From Fibrobacter sp. UWR3 (GTDB lineage: Bacteria > Fibrobacterota > Fibrobacteria > Fibrobacterales > Fibrobacteraceae), in NCBI RefSeq assembly GCF_900143055.1, contig NZ_FRCW01000010.1:1-64000 (forward strand): a stretch of 64,000 nt of DNA, read 5' to 3'. Under the pieces are notes generated by a model. It was not told the DNA's origin, searched no databases, and worked only from the letters and a program-made list of their open reading frames with translations. Shown in pieces: positions 26,413 through 34,694 of the stretch. Numbering within the stretch: the first letter of the stretch is position 1; the number at the start of each line of letters is the position of its first letter. The translations under genes were made by a program, and so were the position numbers.

Positions 26413-27984
26413 CTAATTGGTCTCCTCCATCACGAGCCTTTGCTTCACAATTTGCATCACGTTGCTCGGATTGGTGTTCCAGCCGTAGTCGAACACGAGG
26501 AGCGTCGCATTCCTAAAGGCCTCCTCCGCTTCGATGTAGAAGTCGAGTTGCGTCGAGCAGATGCAATTGGCCTGCGGTGCGGACTCGTCAATGACCGGCC
26601 TAACATAGAGGGTGTCACCCCCAACGGAAACATCGATATTTTTGAACTGCACGCCGCAAGGCATCTGAACTGTCTCGATAACAATCTCCGCCTTGTTTCC
26701 CAATTCATACATGTTGGCTACCGGAGGCAGAGCCATGTCGCCGGCGCGGCCCCCATCATTTGAACCGCCGTCCACCAGCGGGTCATCCCCGTTGTTCGAG
26801 TTGCGGCACTGGGCCGTCGCATCCTCGACAATCTGGCGCGGGCGATCCTTTGCCGCATCAATAACTTGCACCGGACCGTTGTTGTCAAAGGCGGTATAAC
26901 CGAAACCGGCATATTGCGCGTCAAACAGGAATTCCACTCGAGCATTGCACCCGCACGTGTAATCCTCGCCCTTAGTGCGGTCAACGTTCACGTAGAGAGT
27001 GTCATCAACAAGGTTCGCACCGTAACGAGAAATGGCAAACTTGGCTTCTTTCACTGCAGCGTTAACAACAGCGCTGTCGCCGCTGCAAGGCAAATCCAAG
27101 CGCGCATTGATGATGGTGAGTTTCGCGAGCCCGTCAAGCCTAGCGATGGAACTCATGTAGGGGTAAGGTTCCGCCTCGCACTGGGCCGAGTTCCCATCAA
27201 AATCATGGTTCGGCAAGCATTCAAGCGATACATTGCTTAACGGCACCGAGACACTCCCGCTAAAGGCCGACGAGGAACTCGCGACCGACGAAGAAGAGGC
27301 TACATAGGATTCCTTGTCGATAGTCGAGCGAATGACCCCTTCCACGACTATAAAGGTGGCGTTCGTAAAGGCAGGCTCATCCTTCATCACGAAATGGAAT
27401 TCAGCCACGCACTTGGAGTCATCCTCTGCCTTGGCCTCGTCCACAATCTGCTTCACGTAGAGCGTATCACCCACCGCCATGACATCGATGCTGTCGAGAA
27501 GCGCCGGATTCACAATCATCCCGGCAAACCCGCTAATCTGGTAAACCGGCATCATCACATGATCCACGGCAACAATCACCTTGTCGGAACCATCTTCCTG
27601 CCCCATGAGGGCGTGCGGCGGGAGAGCGAGGCCATCACCACCCGGAATATCGATATTGGAACGCCCTTTGGATTCCATGCACTTGCCAAAAACCTTCACC
27701 TTCTGCACAGGGTTACCCGCAATGGACGAAGACGAATTTTCCGTTCCGCTCGAGGATTCCGGATTCAGGGAACCCGAGGATGCAGGCTGCGAACCGGACG
27801 ATTCCACGCCCGCGCTCGATGTCGGGTCCTCGCCCGAAGAAAATGCGCCCGACGACGAGCTTTCATCGCCGCCGGTAACAGGCGCTGTCGACGACGAGTC
27901 ATCGCCGCAAGCCGCAAGGGTAAACGAGAGCGCCATCGCTGCCGCAGCAGAGGCGACCGTCGCGAAAATCGAATTCTTTTTCAT
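26413..27984 (-). CDS. Lipoprotein with serine-rich linker and three repeated beta domains
   Basis: A 523-residue product. Signal peptide ends TLAACG with lipidated Cys26. A Ser/Gly-rich linker (about 27-90; GDDSSSTAPVTGG, ESSSGTENSSSS) is typical of Fibrobacter surface lipoproteins. Three domains of about 110-140 residues follow. Each has a DTLYV strand (VGDTLYVKQIVDEA, VDDTLYVNVDRT, GGDTLYVRPVIDES) and a later paired-strand segment with Cys before FxF or LxF. I read this as internal triplication; the family is not recognised. Start ATG 27984 has AAGGAGG five bases upstream and a clear promoter at 28019-28047. Confidence 0.85.
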   Translation of the reverse strand: MKKNSIFATVASAAAAMALSFTLAACGDDSSSTAPVTGGDESSSSGAFSSGEDPTSSAGVESSGSQPASSGSLNPESSSGTENSSSSIAGNPVQKVKVFGKCMESKGRSNIDIPGGDGLALPPHALMGQEDGSDKVIVAVDHVMMPVYQISGFAGMIVNPALLDSIDVMAVGDTLYVKQIVDEAKAEDDSKCVAEFHFVMKDEPAFTNATFIVVEGVIRSTIDKESYVASSSSVASSSSAFSGSVSVPLSNVSLECLPNHDFDGNSAQCEAEPYPYMSSIARLDGLAKLTIINARLDLPCSGDSAVVNAAVKEAKFAISRYGANLVDDTLYVNVDRTKGEDYTCGCNARVEFLFDAQYAGFGYTAFDNNGPVQVIDAAKDRPRQIVEDATAQCRNSNNGDDPLVDGGSNDGGRAGDMALPPVANMYELGNKAEIVIETVQMPCGVQFKNIDVSVGGDTLYVRPVIDESAPQANCICSTQLDFYIEAEEAFRNATLLVFDYGWNTNPSNVMQIVKQRLVMEETN

Positions 27985-28018
27985 GGATTCCTCCTTTTCA
28001 ATTATTCTTACGCTCCTA

Positions 28019-28047
28019 AATATAAATCTAAAACCTTCAAAAGTCAA
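28019..28047 (-). promoter_or_regulatory. Sigma-70-type promoter of the three-repeat lipoprotein gene
   Basis: On the minus strand TTGACT (28042-28047) is separated by exactly 17 bases from TATATT (28019-28024). The ATG is 34 bases beyond the -10 box, with AAGGAGG between. Confidence 0.7.
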
Positions 28048-28164
28048 TAGTTTTATGCAACAAAAATTAAATTTTTTGGATATTTTTTAACGTTTTCAAT
28101 AAAATTTATCAAAAACAACATCTATATGCAACACATTGTTCTATATACGAAAGGCCGGGAGCAC

Positions 28165-28194
28165 AAAAGCCCAGCCAGCCTGAACAGGCGGGGC
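28165..28194 (-). terminator. Probable terminator of the M6-like protease gene
   Basis: A GC-rich hairpin (GCCC-GCCTG paired with CAGGC-GGGC, with bulges) is followed by a short T run on the minus strand. Confidence 0.5.
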
Positions 28195-28220
28195 ACAAAC
28201 CTCCCCTTTATAGATACCGT

Positions 28221-30317
28221 TTATTTAAGGCGAATTGCACGGACCGCCGAAACGCCCGCACCCGACACGCGCACAATCCGCGCGCCATGCCCGAAGTGGG
28301 CCAAGTCAAACTCCGCAGATTCGCCCGCAAGGCGGTCCTGGAGAAGCAAGTTCCCCTGCAGGTCAAACACCTGGAGCAACTTCTCGCCCGCTACAAGCGC
28401 ATCGACATGCAGGCGCGAACCCTCAACCCGCAGGCGGAACGTTCCCGCACCGAGCACAGGCGATGCAACCGTCGTCGCAGAACTCGATTCGATAAGCCCG
28501 CTACTGCTGGACACACTTGTCTCGCTGCTGCTCGACCCTTCGACTTCGCTCAGGGTGACATTCTGCGGTGTGACGCTAGAAGAGGAATTCGCGGAACTGC
28601 TGGATTCCGCACTGCTGCTGGATTCCGCGCCGTAAGTGCAGTTGTCTACCCGCACGCCGCTCCGCGTCGCGAAGCAGACCACAGTATCTTTCTCGGTAAT
28701 AGAGAACAGCCCGAAAGACACGGGGTTCTTCCACGTGGGGAACCGTTCCAGCCTGGTCACGTTCTGCGAGCCCGGGAACGGGTCGTCGACAAAGTTCTTC
28801 GCCCTGAATCCGCCGCTGTAGTCCGGCACCTTGATATTGCCCGCCTCGACCACGTCAACACGCTGGTGAGCGGGATTGTCGTTCAGGGTATTGTTGAACC
28901 ACGAGTCATAATCGTAGTCGATATGCCACACGAGCAGGCCGTGATTCGGGAGCTTTGCATCCCAGCCGGTAAGCTGACGGTTCTCCAGCACGAACCATTC
29001 GTCCTCAGTCGAGGGAACCGGAACCTTGTAGGCAACGTTGCTCGTATTCAGGGGCGGAATCGCCGTTATATCCACCGACGGGTCCAACTCCACATAGTCC
29101 ATCCAACCCATGAAATTGCGTTCAAACGCGCTATACCCGGGCGGAGAAACGCTGTTGTTCGCATACATCCCCGTAGCCATCACGTCCCAGTAATACACTC
29201 CCGGCGACTGGTAGAGCGAATCGGTATAGTCGCTCGAATTGTGGCACCCGTGCACGCAGTAGTGGTCCTTGAGCCCCATGGAATGGCTGAACTCGTGCAG
29301 AAAAGACGGGAACAGGTCAGACTTCTGGCTTATAACCAGGTAACGGTTGAACTTTTTCCCGTAGCCCGCATCCTGAACGCCGACATCGCCGTTGTTTCTG
29401 TACTTCAGCTGGTAATGGAACCCGCCAAACGATACGTTATTGGAATAGAAAGTCGGCCCGGCATGAATCACGCCAAGCATGTCCACCTCGCCGTCGTTAT
29501 CGGCATCGTACTGGCGGGCATCGAACGACGGATACTTCTGCTTGATGGCATCTATCGTGAGCTTTACAAAGAACGCTTCCTTCTTGATATAGTCGGCAAG
29601 GTTCGCGTTCACCCTCACGAAATAGAGGTCGAAGCCGGGCGTGAATACTCCCATCGACTGGTCGTGAAAATAGTCCCGCACCGAGCCCACATAGCCGCCC
29701 TTGGTGTCGCCTTCCCTGTTGAACCTGTTGTACATGGATGTCGAATCGAGGTTCGTCTCGCTCCCGAATTCCACGAAGGCAACGGGAAAGCGGTTTTCGC
29801 CCTTCACGAACCCGTTCGGCGAGACCATCTTGAGCAGGGCGCGCTTGCCCGCATCCGAGGAATTCCTCGCCCGGGTCGGGACCCACGGGGCGCGCTCCGC
29901 CTTTGCGGTATCCTGCGGCATAACCCTCGCCGGGTGGAGCCTGCGGTAGGCCTCCATCTGCTTTTCGCGGTTCACGGCGGGCCGGAACTGCCTCGCCCTC
30001 GATGCACCTGGACGCGACCCTTCGAGCGCCGAACCGCCTGCATCGCGGGCAACGGAGCCACGTGCATCGGCATCGCGGGCCTTTACCTTCGTGGGGAGGC
30101 CGTCCTGGTCGGCATAGTAGTACAGGTTGTCTTTCCCCTGAACGAGCAGGTCGCCCGATTCCGTGGTAACGTAGAAGAAGCGCTCGTCGCCCACGACAAC
30201 AACCGTAAGCGAATCTCCCCCGTTGTCGATTTTCCTGGGAGCGGGGTTGAACGGGGCAGCAAGAGATGCCCCCGCAACAAACATCACCGTGACTAAAGCC
30301 GCACCAAGTTTTTTCAT
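28221..30317 (-). CDS. Secreted M6-family metalloprotease with serine-rich linker and C-terminal sorting-like domain
   Basis: A 697-residue protein. Signal peptide (LVTVMFVAGASLAAP) precedes a propeptide-like region of about 150 residues rich in Arg. The peptidase domain carries the zinc motif HEFSHSMGLKDHY at about residue 341 and resembles immune-inhibitor-A type M6 enzymes. After about residue 575 comes a serine-rich linker, then an approximately 70-residue C-terminal domain (LQVFDLQGNLLLQDRLAG to AVRAIRLK) like the sorting or attachment domains of Fibrobacter secreted enzymes. The start is at ATG 30317 where the signal peptide begins, with AGGAG upstream. A palindromic repeat lies in frame in the linker. 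Confidence 0.85.
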   Translation of the reverse strand: MKKLGAALVTVMFVAGASLAAPFNPAPRKIDNGGDSLTVVVVGDERFFYVTTESGDLLVQGKDNLYYYADQDGLPTKVKARDADARGSVARDAGGSALEGSRPGASRARQFRPAVNREKQMEAYRRLHPARVMPQDTAKAERAPWVPTRARNSSDAGKRALLKMVSPNGFVKGENRFPVAFVEFGSETNLDSTSMYNRFNREGDTKGGYVGSVRDYFHDQSMGVFTPGFDLYFVRVNANLADYIKKEAFFVKLTIDAIKQKYPSFDARQYDADNDGEVDMLGVIHAGPTFYSNNVSFGGFHYQLKYRNNGDVGVQDAGYGKKFNRYLVISQKSDLFPSFLHEFSHSMGLKDHYCVHGCHNSSDYTDSLYQSPGVYYWDVMATGMYANNSVSPPGYSAFERNFMGWMDYVELDPSVDITAIPPLNTSNVAYKVPVPSTEDEWFVLENRQLTGWDAKLPNHGLLVWHIDYDYDSWFNNTLNDNPAHQRVDVVEAGNIKVPDYSGGFRAKNFVDDPFPGSQNVTRLERFPTWKNPVSFGLFSITEKDTVVCFATRSGVRVDNCTYGAESSSSAESSSSANSSSSVTPQNVTLSEVEGSSSSETSVSSSSGLIESSSATTVASPVLGAGTFRLRVEGSRLHVDALVAGEKLLQVFDLQGNLLLQDRLAGESAEFDLAHFGHGARIVRVSGAGVSAVRAIRLK
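28534..28564. repeat. Palindromic repeat inside the protease gene
   Basis: GACCCTTCGACTTCGCTCAG followed by GGTGACATTCT is a short member of the 6746 family. On the minus strand it encodes NVTLSEVEGS in frame within the serine linker. Confidence 0.75.
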
Positions 30318-30460
30318 AATCCCATATCTCCTAATCCAAAAATACACTTTTCCGGCCTGAACGCAAGTAAAAAACATTATTATCACATGGAATCCTATTT
30401 AACAATTAGCCAGTAACTAGTAACTTGCAACTCAAAACATGCCCGAATGGCGCAAATTTT

Positions 30461-30468
30461 GCTAAATT
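30461..30468 (+). promoter_or_regulatory. Possible extended -10 promoter of purC
   Basis: TTGCTAAATT includes TGC before TAAATT (30463-30468); the same TTTGCTAAATT word precedes aqpZ at 44637-44647. No -35 box is seen. The ATG of purC is only ten bases after the box, so the transcript would have almost no leader. Confidence 0.35.
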
Positions 30469-30478
30469 TACGGCCACT

Positions 30479-31363
30479 ATGAGTCTTAAATTTGATACCC
30501 CCATTACCGAAGTTCCGCTGTTCCACCAGGGTAAAGTACGCGACATGTACGACCTGGGCGACAGCTTCCTGATGGTCGCCAGCGACCGTCTTTCCGCTTT
30601 TGACGTGGTGCTCCCCACCCCGATCCCTGGTAAGGGCAAAATCCTCAACCAGCTTTCGCTGTTCTGGTTCAAGCACCTCGGCATGAAGAACCACCTCATC
30701 ACTGCCGACGTGAACGAATACCCCGAAGTGCTCAAGAAGCACGCCGACTACCTGCGCGGCCGTTCCATGATCGTGAAGAAGGCCAAGCGCCACTCCGTGG
30801 AATGCATCGTGCGCGGCTACATCGTGGGTTCCGGCTGGAAGGACTACCAGAAGACGGGCCGCATCTGCGGTCACGTGCTCCCCTCCAACCTGCAGCTCTG
30901 CCAGAAACTCGAGACTCCGCTCTACACGCCGAGCACCAAGCCCGACGTTGGCCACGACGAGAACATCAGCTTTGAACAGACCTTCGACATCGTGGGCGAA
31001 AAGGTCGCCACCGAACTCAAGAGCATGTCGTTGGACATCTACACGAAGGCCCGCGACTACGCTGCAAGCAAGGGAATCATCCTCGCCGACACCAAGTTCG
31101 AATTCGGTGAAATCGACGGCGAAACCGTGCTCATCGACGAAGTGCTCACGCCGGACTCCAGCCGCTACTGGCCGGCCGACAAGTACCAGGTGGGCAAGAA
31201 CCAGGAAAGCTTCGACAAGCAATACGTCCGCGACTGGCTCGAAACGCTCGACTGGGGCAAGACCTACCCGGGTCCGGAAATCCCGGCCGAAGTCGTGAAG
31301 AACACACTCGCGAAGTACGAAGAAATCTTCGTGCGCCTCACCGGCAAGAAGCCGGAACTGTAA
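30479..31363 (+). CDS. purC: Phosphoribosylaminoimidazole-succinocarboxamide synthase
   Basis: SAICAR synthetase joins CAIR and aspartate with ATP in purine synthesis. The 294-residue length fits the longer SAICAR synthetase form. Conserved segments are HQGKVRDMYDLGDSFLMVAS, SDRLSAFDVVLP, ECIVRGYIVGSGW, ADTKFEFGEIDG and DEVLTPDSSRYWP. The open frame extends 18 codons upstream, but the family N-terminus begins at this ATG (FDTPITEVPLFHQGK). No ribosome binding site is visible. A structured repeat and a terminator follow. Confidence 0.97.
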   Translation: MSLKFDTPITEVPLFHQGKVRDMYDLGDSFLMVASDRLSAFDVVLPTPIPGKGKILNQLSLFWFKHLGMKNHLITADVNEYPEVLKKHADYLRGRSMIVKKAKRHSVECIVRGYIVGSGWKDYQKTGRICGHVLPSNLQLCQKLETPLYTPSTKPDVGHDENISFEQTFDIVGEKVATELKSMSLDIYTKARDYAASKGIILADTKFEFGEIDGETVLIDEVLTPDSSRYWPADKYQVGKNQESFDKQYVRDWLETLDWGKTYPGPEIPAEVVKNTLAKYEEIFVRLTGKKPEL

Positions 31364-31365
31364 AG

Positions 31366-31458
31366 CGACCGTTCGCGCTAGACTCGGGGAATTATTCTCC
31401 GGTCTGCGCTCACTCTCGCGACCGCGCCTAGTTAATACCAGGCGCTTGTCGCTCACAG
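31366..31458 (+). repeat. Structured dispersed repeat, copy B
   Basis: Homologous to 23517-23606 over its whole length. Its hairpin GCGCCTAG with CCAGGCGC keeps base pairing by compensatory changes at three positions relative to copy A. It begins three bases after the purC stop codon. The words AGCGACCGCTGTTCGCGC at about 31459-31477 look like the start of a further, truncated copy. Confidence 0.75.
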
Positions 31459-31490
31459 AGCGACCGCTGTTCGCGCAAAACGTATTTCCA

Positions 31491-31522
31491 GGCCGTCGGC
31501 TCCAGGGCCTGCGGCCTTTTTT
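31491..31522 (+). terminator. Probable terminator downstream of purC
   Basis: AGGCCG (31491-31496) pairs with CGGCCT (31512-31517), with inner pairing in the loop, followed by six T. It separates purC from the CobW-type gene. Confidence 0.6.
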
Positions 31523-31554
31523 AAAGAAAAAACTTTCATCCGAAGGATATGAAA

Positions 31555-32931
31555 ATGAAATCTGTACCTATTACGCTGCTCACCGGTTACCTCGGAGCCG
31601 GAAAGACGACCCTCCTGAACTTTGTCCTCAACAACCAGCAGGGTTACCACGTCGCCGTCATCGTGAACGACATCGGCGAAGTGAACATCGACCAGACGCT
31701 CATCGAGAAGGGCGGGAACATCACGAAGGAAGATTCCGGAAAGGTGGTGCCGCTCAGCAACGGCTGCATCTGCTGCAGCCTCAAGACCGACCTGCTGGAA
31801 CAGATTGCCGAACTCCTCGAGATGAACAAGTTCGACTACATCCTCATCGAAGCAAGCGGCATCTGCGAGCCCGTGCCTATCGCGCAGACCATCTGCATGG
31901 CGGGCAGCCAGCTGCAGAGCCGCGACGGTCGCCCCCTCGCCTGCCACCTCGACAACATCGTGTCCGTGGTAGACGTAGCTCGCCTCGCCGACGAGTTCGC
32001 CGGTGGCCAGAAGCTGCTTTCGAACGACCTCGAAGAAGAAGACATCGCGAACCTCCTTATCCAGCAGATTGAGTTCTGCAACACCATCATCATGAACAAG
32101 GTCGATTCCATCAGCAAGAACGACCTCGAACACGTGAAGGCAGTTGTCCGCGCGCTCCAGCCCGAAGCCAAGATGATCGAGACGAACTACGGCAAGGTCG
32201 AGATGAAGGACATCCTCGATACCAAGCAGTTCGACTTTGAGAAGGTCGGGAATTCCGCCGCCTGGGCCAAGGAACTCATGAAAGAGACGAAGCCCGAAGA
32301 CGACGATGATGACCACGACGAACACGAGCATCATCACCACGACCATGATGACGATGACCATGACGAGCACGAACATCACCATCATCACGACCATGATGAT
32401 GACCACCACGACCATGATGACGATGACCATGACGAGCACGAACATCACCATCATCACGACCATGATGATGACCACGACGAGCATGATGACCATAGCCACT
32501 GCGACCACGAGCACGGCGTGTGCCATTGCGGCCACCACCACGACAAGGACCATCCGCACGGCGACGAGTACGGCATCAGCACGTTCGTGTACGAACGCCG
32601 CCGTCCGCTTGTCCGCGACAAGTTCGAGACGTTCCTCGACAACTACCCCACGAGCATCATCCGCACCAAGGGCCTCGTGTGGTTCGAGGACGAACGCAAC
32701 AACAGCTACCTGTTCGAACAGGCCGGCAAGCAGGCTTCCGCACAGAATTTCGGTCCCTGGTTCGCCAGCGAGAGCGAAGAAGAGCAGAAGCGCCTGCTGC
32801 GCGAGAACCCGGACCTCGTGAAGGTGTGGGACGAAAAGTACGGTGACCGCATCATCCGCCTTGTCTTCATTGGCCAGCACATGGACAAGAAGAAGATTAT
32901 CGCCGCGATGGACAACTGCCTCGGAGAGTAA
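31555..32931 (+). CDS. CobW/COG0523-family GTPase (metallochaperone type) with a long His/Asp tract
   Basis: A 458-residue G3E GTPase. Walker A GYLGAGKTT at residues 11-19 and the metal-binding motif NGCICC near residue 67 define the family, which delivers zinc, cobalt or other metals to target proteins. Residues about 249-336 are almost all His, Asp and Glu, with a 69-bp DNA repeat, and the stretch ends in CDHEHGVCHCGHHHD. A CobW_C domain follows. The tract would bind many metal ions. Start: GAAGGA (31542-31547) is correctly spaced for ATG 31555 and too close to ATG 31549. The gene sits 71 bases before purF. The metal is not predictable. Confidence 0.92.
   Translation: MKSVPITLLTGYLGAGKTTLLNFVLNNQQGYHVAVIVNDIGEVNIDQTLIEKGGNITKEDSGKVVPLSNGCICCSLKTDLLEQIAELLEMNKFDYILIEASGICEPVPIAQTICMAGSQLQSRDGRPLACHLDNIVSVVDVARLADEFAGGQKLLSNDLEEEDIANLLIQQIEFCNTIIMNKVDSISKNDLEHVKAVVRALQPEAKMIETNYGKVEMKDILDTKQFDFEKVGNSAAWAKELMKETKPEDDDDDHDEHEHHHHDHDDDDHDEHEHHHHHDHDDDHHDHDDDDHDEHEHHHHHDHDDDHDEHDDHSHCDHEHGVCHCGHHHDKDHPHGDEYGISTFVYERRRPLVRDKFETFLDNYPTSIIRTKGLVWFEDERNNSYLFEQAGKQASAQNFGPWFASESEEEQKRLLRENPDLVKVWDEKYGDRIIRLVFIGQHMDKKKIIAAMDNCLGE
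32341..32478 (+). repeat. 69-bp tandem repeat coding the His/Asp tract
   Basis: The block beginning at 32341 recurs at 32410 with near identity. Each unit encodes 23 residues (HDEHEHHHHHDHDDD core). The period is a multiple of three, so copy number can change without frameshift. Confidence 0.8.
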
Positions 32932-33002
32932 AAGGACAGTTCGGCCATCATTTTTTTATTTTTGTCTTCGTAAAATTCAGGCCTTTTCTCAAGGAGATCT
33001 AT

Positions 33003-34478
33003 ATGGGCGGCTTTTGTGGTGTTGTTTCTAAGGAAGATTGCGTAAGCGACCTCTTTTTCGGGACAGACTACCATTCACATCTAGGTACACACCGCGGCGG
33101 CATGGCTGTCTTGAACGGCAGTGGCAAGTTCCACCGTTCCATCCACAACATCCAGAACACGCCGTTCCGTAGCAAGTTCGAGCACGACCTCGCTGCGTTC
33201 TCCGGCAAGGTGGGCATCGGCGTCATTTCTGACACCGACCCGCAGCCGCTCGTCATGACCTCCAAGCTCGGGACATTCGCGATTGTCACCGTGGGCCTCC
33301 TCACCAACATCGAGGAACTGAAGGACGAACTCTTCAAGAACAACTGCATGCAGCTCCAGTACTCCACGACGAGCGGCATGGTTGGCCCGACCGAAGTCGT
33401 ATCCGCGCTCATCGCGACCCGCGACTCGATTGTCGACGGCCTCAAGTACGTCCACGAGAAGGTGAAGGGCAGCTGCTCTATCTTGCTCATGGACAGCGAC
33501 GGCAGGTTCTTCGCGAGCCGCGACCGCTGGGGACGCACGCCCATCGTTCTCGGTAAAAAAGAAGGCTCGATGATTGCCGTGCAAGAAAGCTGCGCGCTCC
33601 ACAACCTCGGGTACGAACATGTTCGCGACATCGGCCCGGGAGAAATCGTGGAGCTCACGCCCGATGGCGACAAGACGCTCGTCGCCCCCGGGAAGAAGAT
33701 GGCAATCTGCTCGTTCCTCTGGGTCTACTACGGCTACCCCGCATCCAGTTACGAAGGCCGCAATGTGGAAATGACACGCTACCGCTGTGGTTCCGCGCTC
33801 GCAAAGCGCACGCCCACCGAAGCCGATGCCGCCTGCGGTATTCCGGATTCCGGCACGTCGCACGCCCTCGGTTACGCGCACGAGGCCGGCATCAAGTTCG
33901 CGCGCCCCTTCGTGAAGTACACGCCCACCTGGGCCCGCTCCTTCATGCCGCAAGACCAGAAGCAGCGCGAACGCGTCGCCTCCATGAAGCTCATTCCCAT
34001 CCCGGGCCTCATCAAGGACCGCCGTCTCGTATTCTGCGACGACTCCATCGTGCGCGGCACGCAGCTCGGCAAGCAGGCCTTGAAGCTTTATTCACTTGGT
34101 TGTAAAGAGACGCACATGCGTATCGCGTGCCCGCCGCTCGTTTACCCCTGCAAGTTCATCAACTTCTCGCGCTCCAAGAACGAGTACGACCTGATTACGC
34201 GCCGCTACATCCGTGACCAGGAAGGCGAAAATGCAGAAATCGAGAAGTACACCGATCCGGATGGCCAGCCCTACAAGGACATGGTCGAATACATCCGCAA
34301 GAAGCTGAACCTCACGACGCTTGCCTTCCAGCGCATCGACGACGTGATTCACGCCATCGGGCTCCCCGAAGACCAGCTCTGCACCTACTGCTGGAGCGGC
34401 AAGGACTACGAAGAAACTGGCGACTGCTATCACTGCCCCTGCGAGGAATGCGCCAGCAAGCGCGAAAAGAAAGACTAG
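33003..34478 (+). CDS. purF: Amidophosphoribosyltransferase
   Basis: Makes phosphoribosylamine from PRPP and glutamine, the first step of purine synthesis. The class II glutaminase starts MGGFCGVVS, so Cys5 is the expected nucleophile after removal of a four-residue propeptide. The PRPP-binding motif VFCDDSIVRGTQ is at about 342-353. The C-terminus has LCTYCWSGKD, then an extra CYHCPCEEC cluster, seven cysteines within about 30 residues, which suggests metal or iron-sulfur binding. A perfect AAGGAGAT precedes the ATG. At 491 residues it is normal in length. A strong terminator follows. Confidence 0.93.
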   Translation: MGGFCGVVSKEDCVSDLFFGTDYHSHLGTHRGGMAVLNGSGKFHRSIHNIQNTPFRSKFEHDLAAFSGKVGIGVISDTDPQPLVMTSKLGTFAIVTVGLLTNIEELKDELFKNNCMQLQYSTTSGMVGPTEVVSALIATRDSIVDGLKYVHEKVKGSCSILLMDSDGRFFASRDRWGRTPIVLGKKEGSMIAVQESCALHNLGYEHVRDIGPGEIVELTPDGDKTLVAPGKKMAICSFLWVYYGYPASSYEGRNVEMTRYRCGSALAKRTPTEADAACGIPDSGTSHALGYAHEAGIKFARPFVKYTPTWARSFMPQDQKQRERVASMKLIPIPGLIKDRRLVFCDDSIVRGTQLGKQALKLYSLGCKETHMRIACPPLVYPCKFINFSRSKNEYDLITRRYIRDQEGENAEIEKYTDPDGQPYKDMVEYIRKKLNLTTLAFQRIDDVIHAIGLPEDQLCTYCWSGKDYEETGDCYHCPCEECASKREKKD

Positions 34479-34498
34479 TAACAGGTCACAAAGCATTT

Positions 34499-34530
34499 AA
34501 AAGCACCCTGTCGTTGACAGGGTGCTTTTT
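34499..34530 (+). terminator. Terminator of purF
   Basis: A 14-bp perfect stem (AAAAGCACCCTGTC with GACAGGGTGCTTTT) has a GTT loop and a terminal T run. Confidence 0.9.
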
Positions 34531-34576
34531 GTAATGCATCAAAAAAAGTGTCCTTTAGACCAGCCTTGTTAAATTT

Positions 34577-34606
34577 ACCAAAAAAGGACCGCCGAGCAGT
34601 CCTTTT
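34577..34606 (-). terminator. Terminator of the V-ATPase operon
   Basis: AAAAGGAC pairs with GTCCTTTT around a 9-base loop; on the minus strand a T run follows. It lies about 90 bases beyond the last K gene, behind a palindromic repeat. Confidence 0.65.
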
Positions 34607-34616
34607 ATTATAGGAG

Positions 34617-34687
34617 TTCCTTCGACTTCGTTTCCTTCGGCGGTTCGACAGGCTCACCGACCTTAGGAAACTTCGCTCAGGATGACA
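34617..34687. repeat. Palindromic dispersed repeat downstream of the V-ATPase operon
   Basis: TTCCTTCGACTTCG and CTTCGCTCAGGATGACA are the ends of the 6746 family, around a GGTTCGACAGGCTCACCGACC segment that resembles a third repeat word. Confidence 0.75.
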
Positions 34688-34694
34688 CTTTGTC

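Noticed and set aside
28287-30296. 669-codon plus-strand open frame opposite the M6-like protease
   Set aside because: The opposite strand has a signal peptide, zinc motif and linker; this frame has none.
30395-31456. 353-codon minus-strand open frame opposite purC
   Set aside because: Mirror of the conserved SAICAR synthetase gene and the adjoining repeat.
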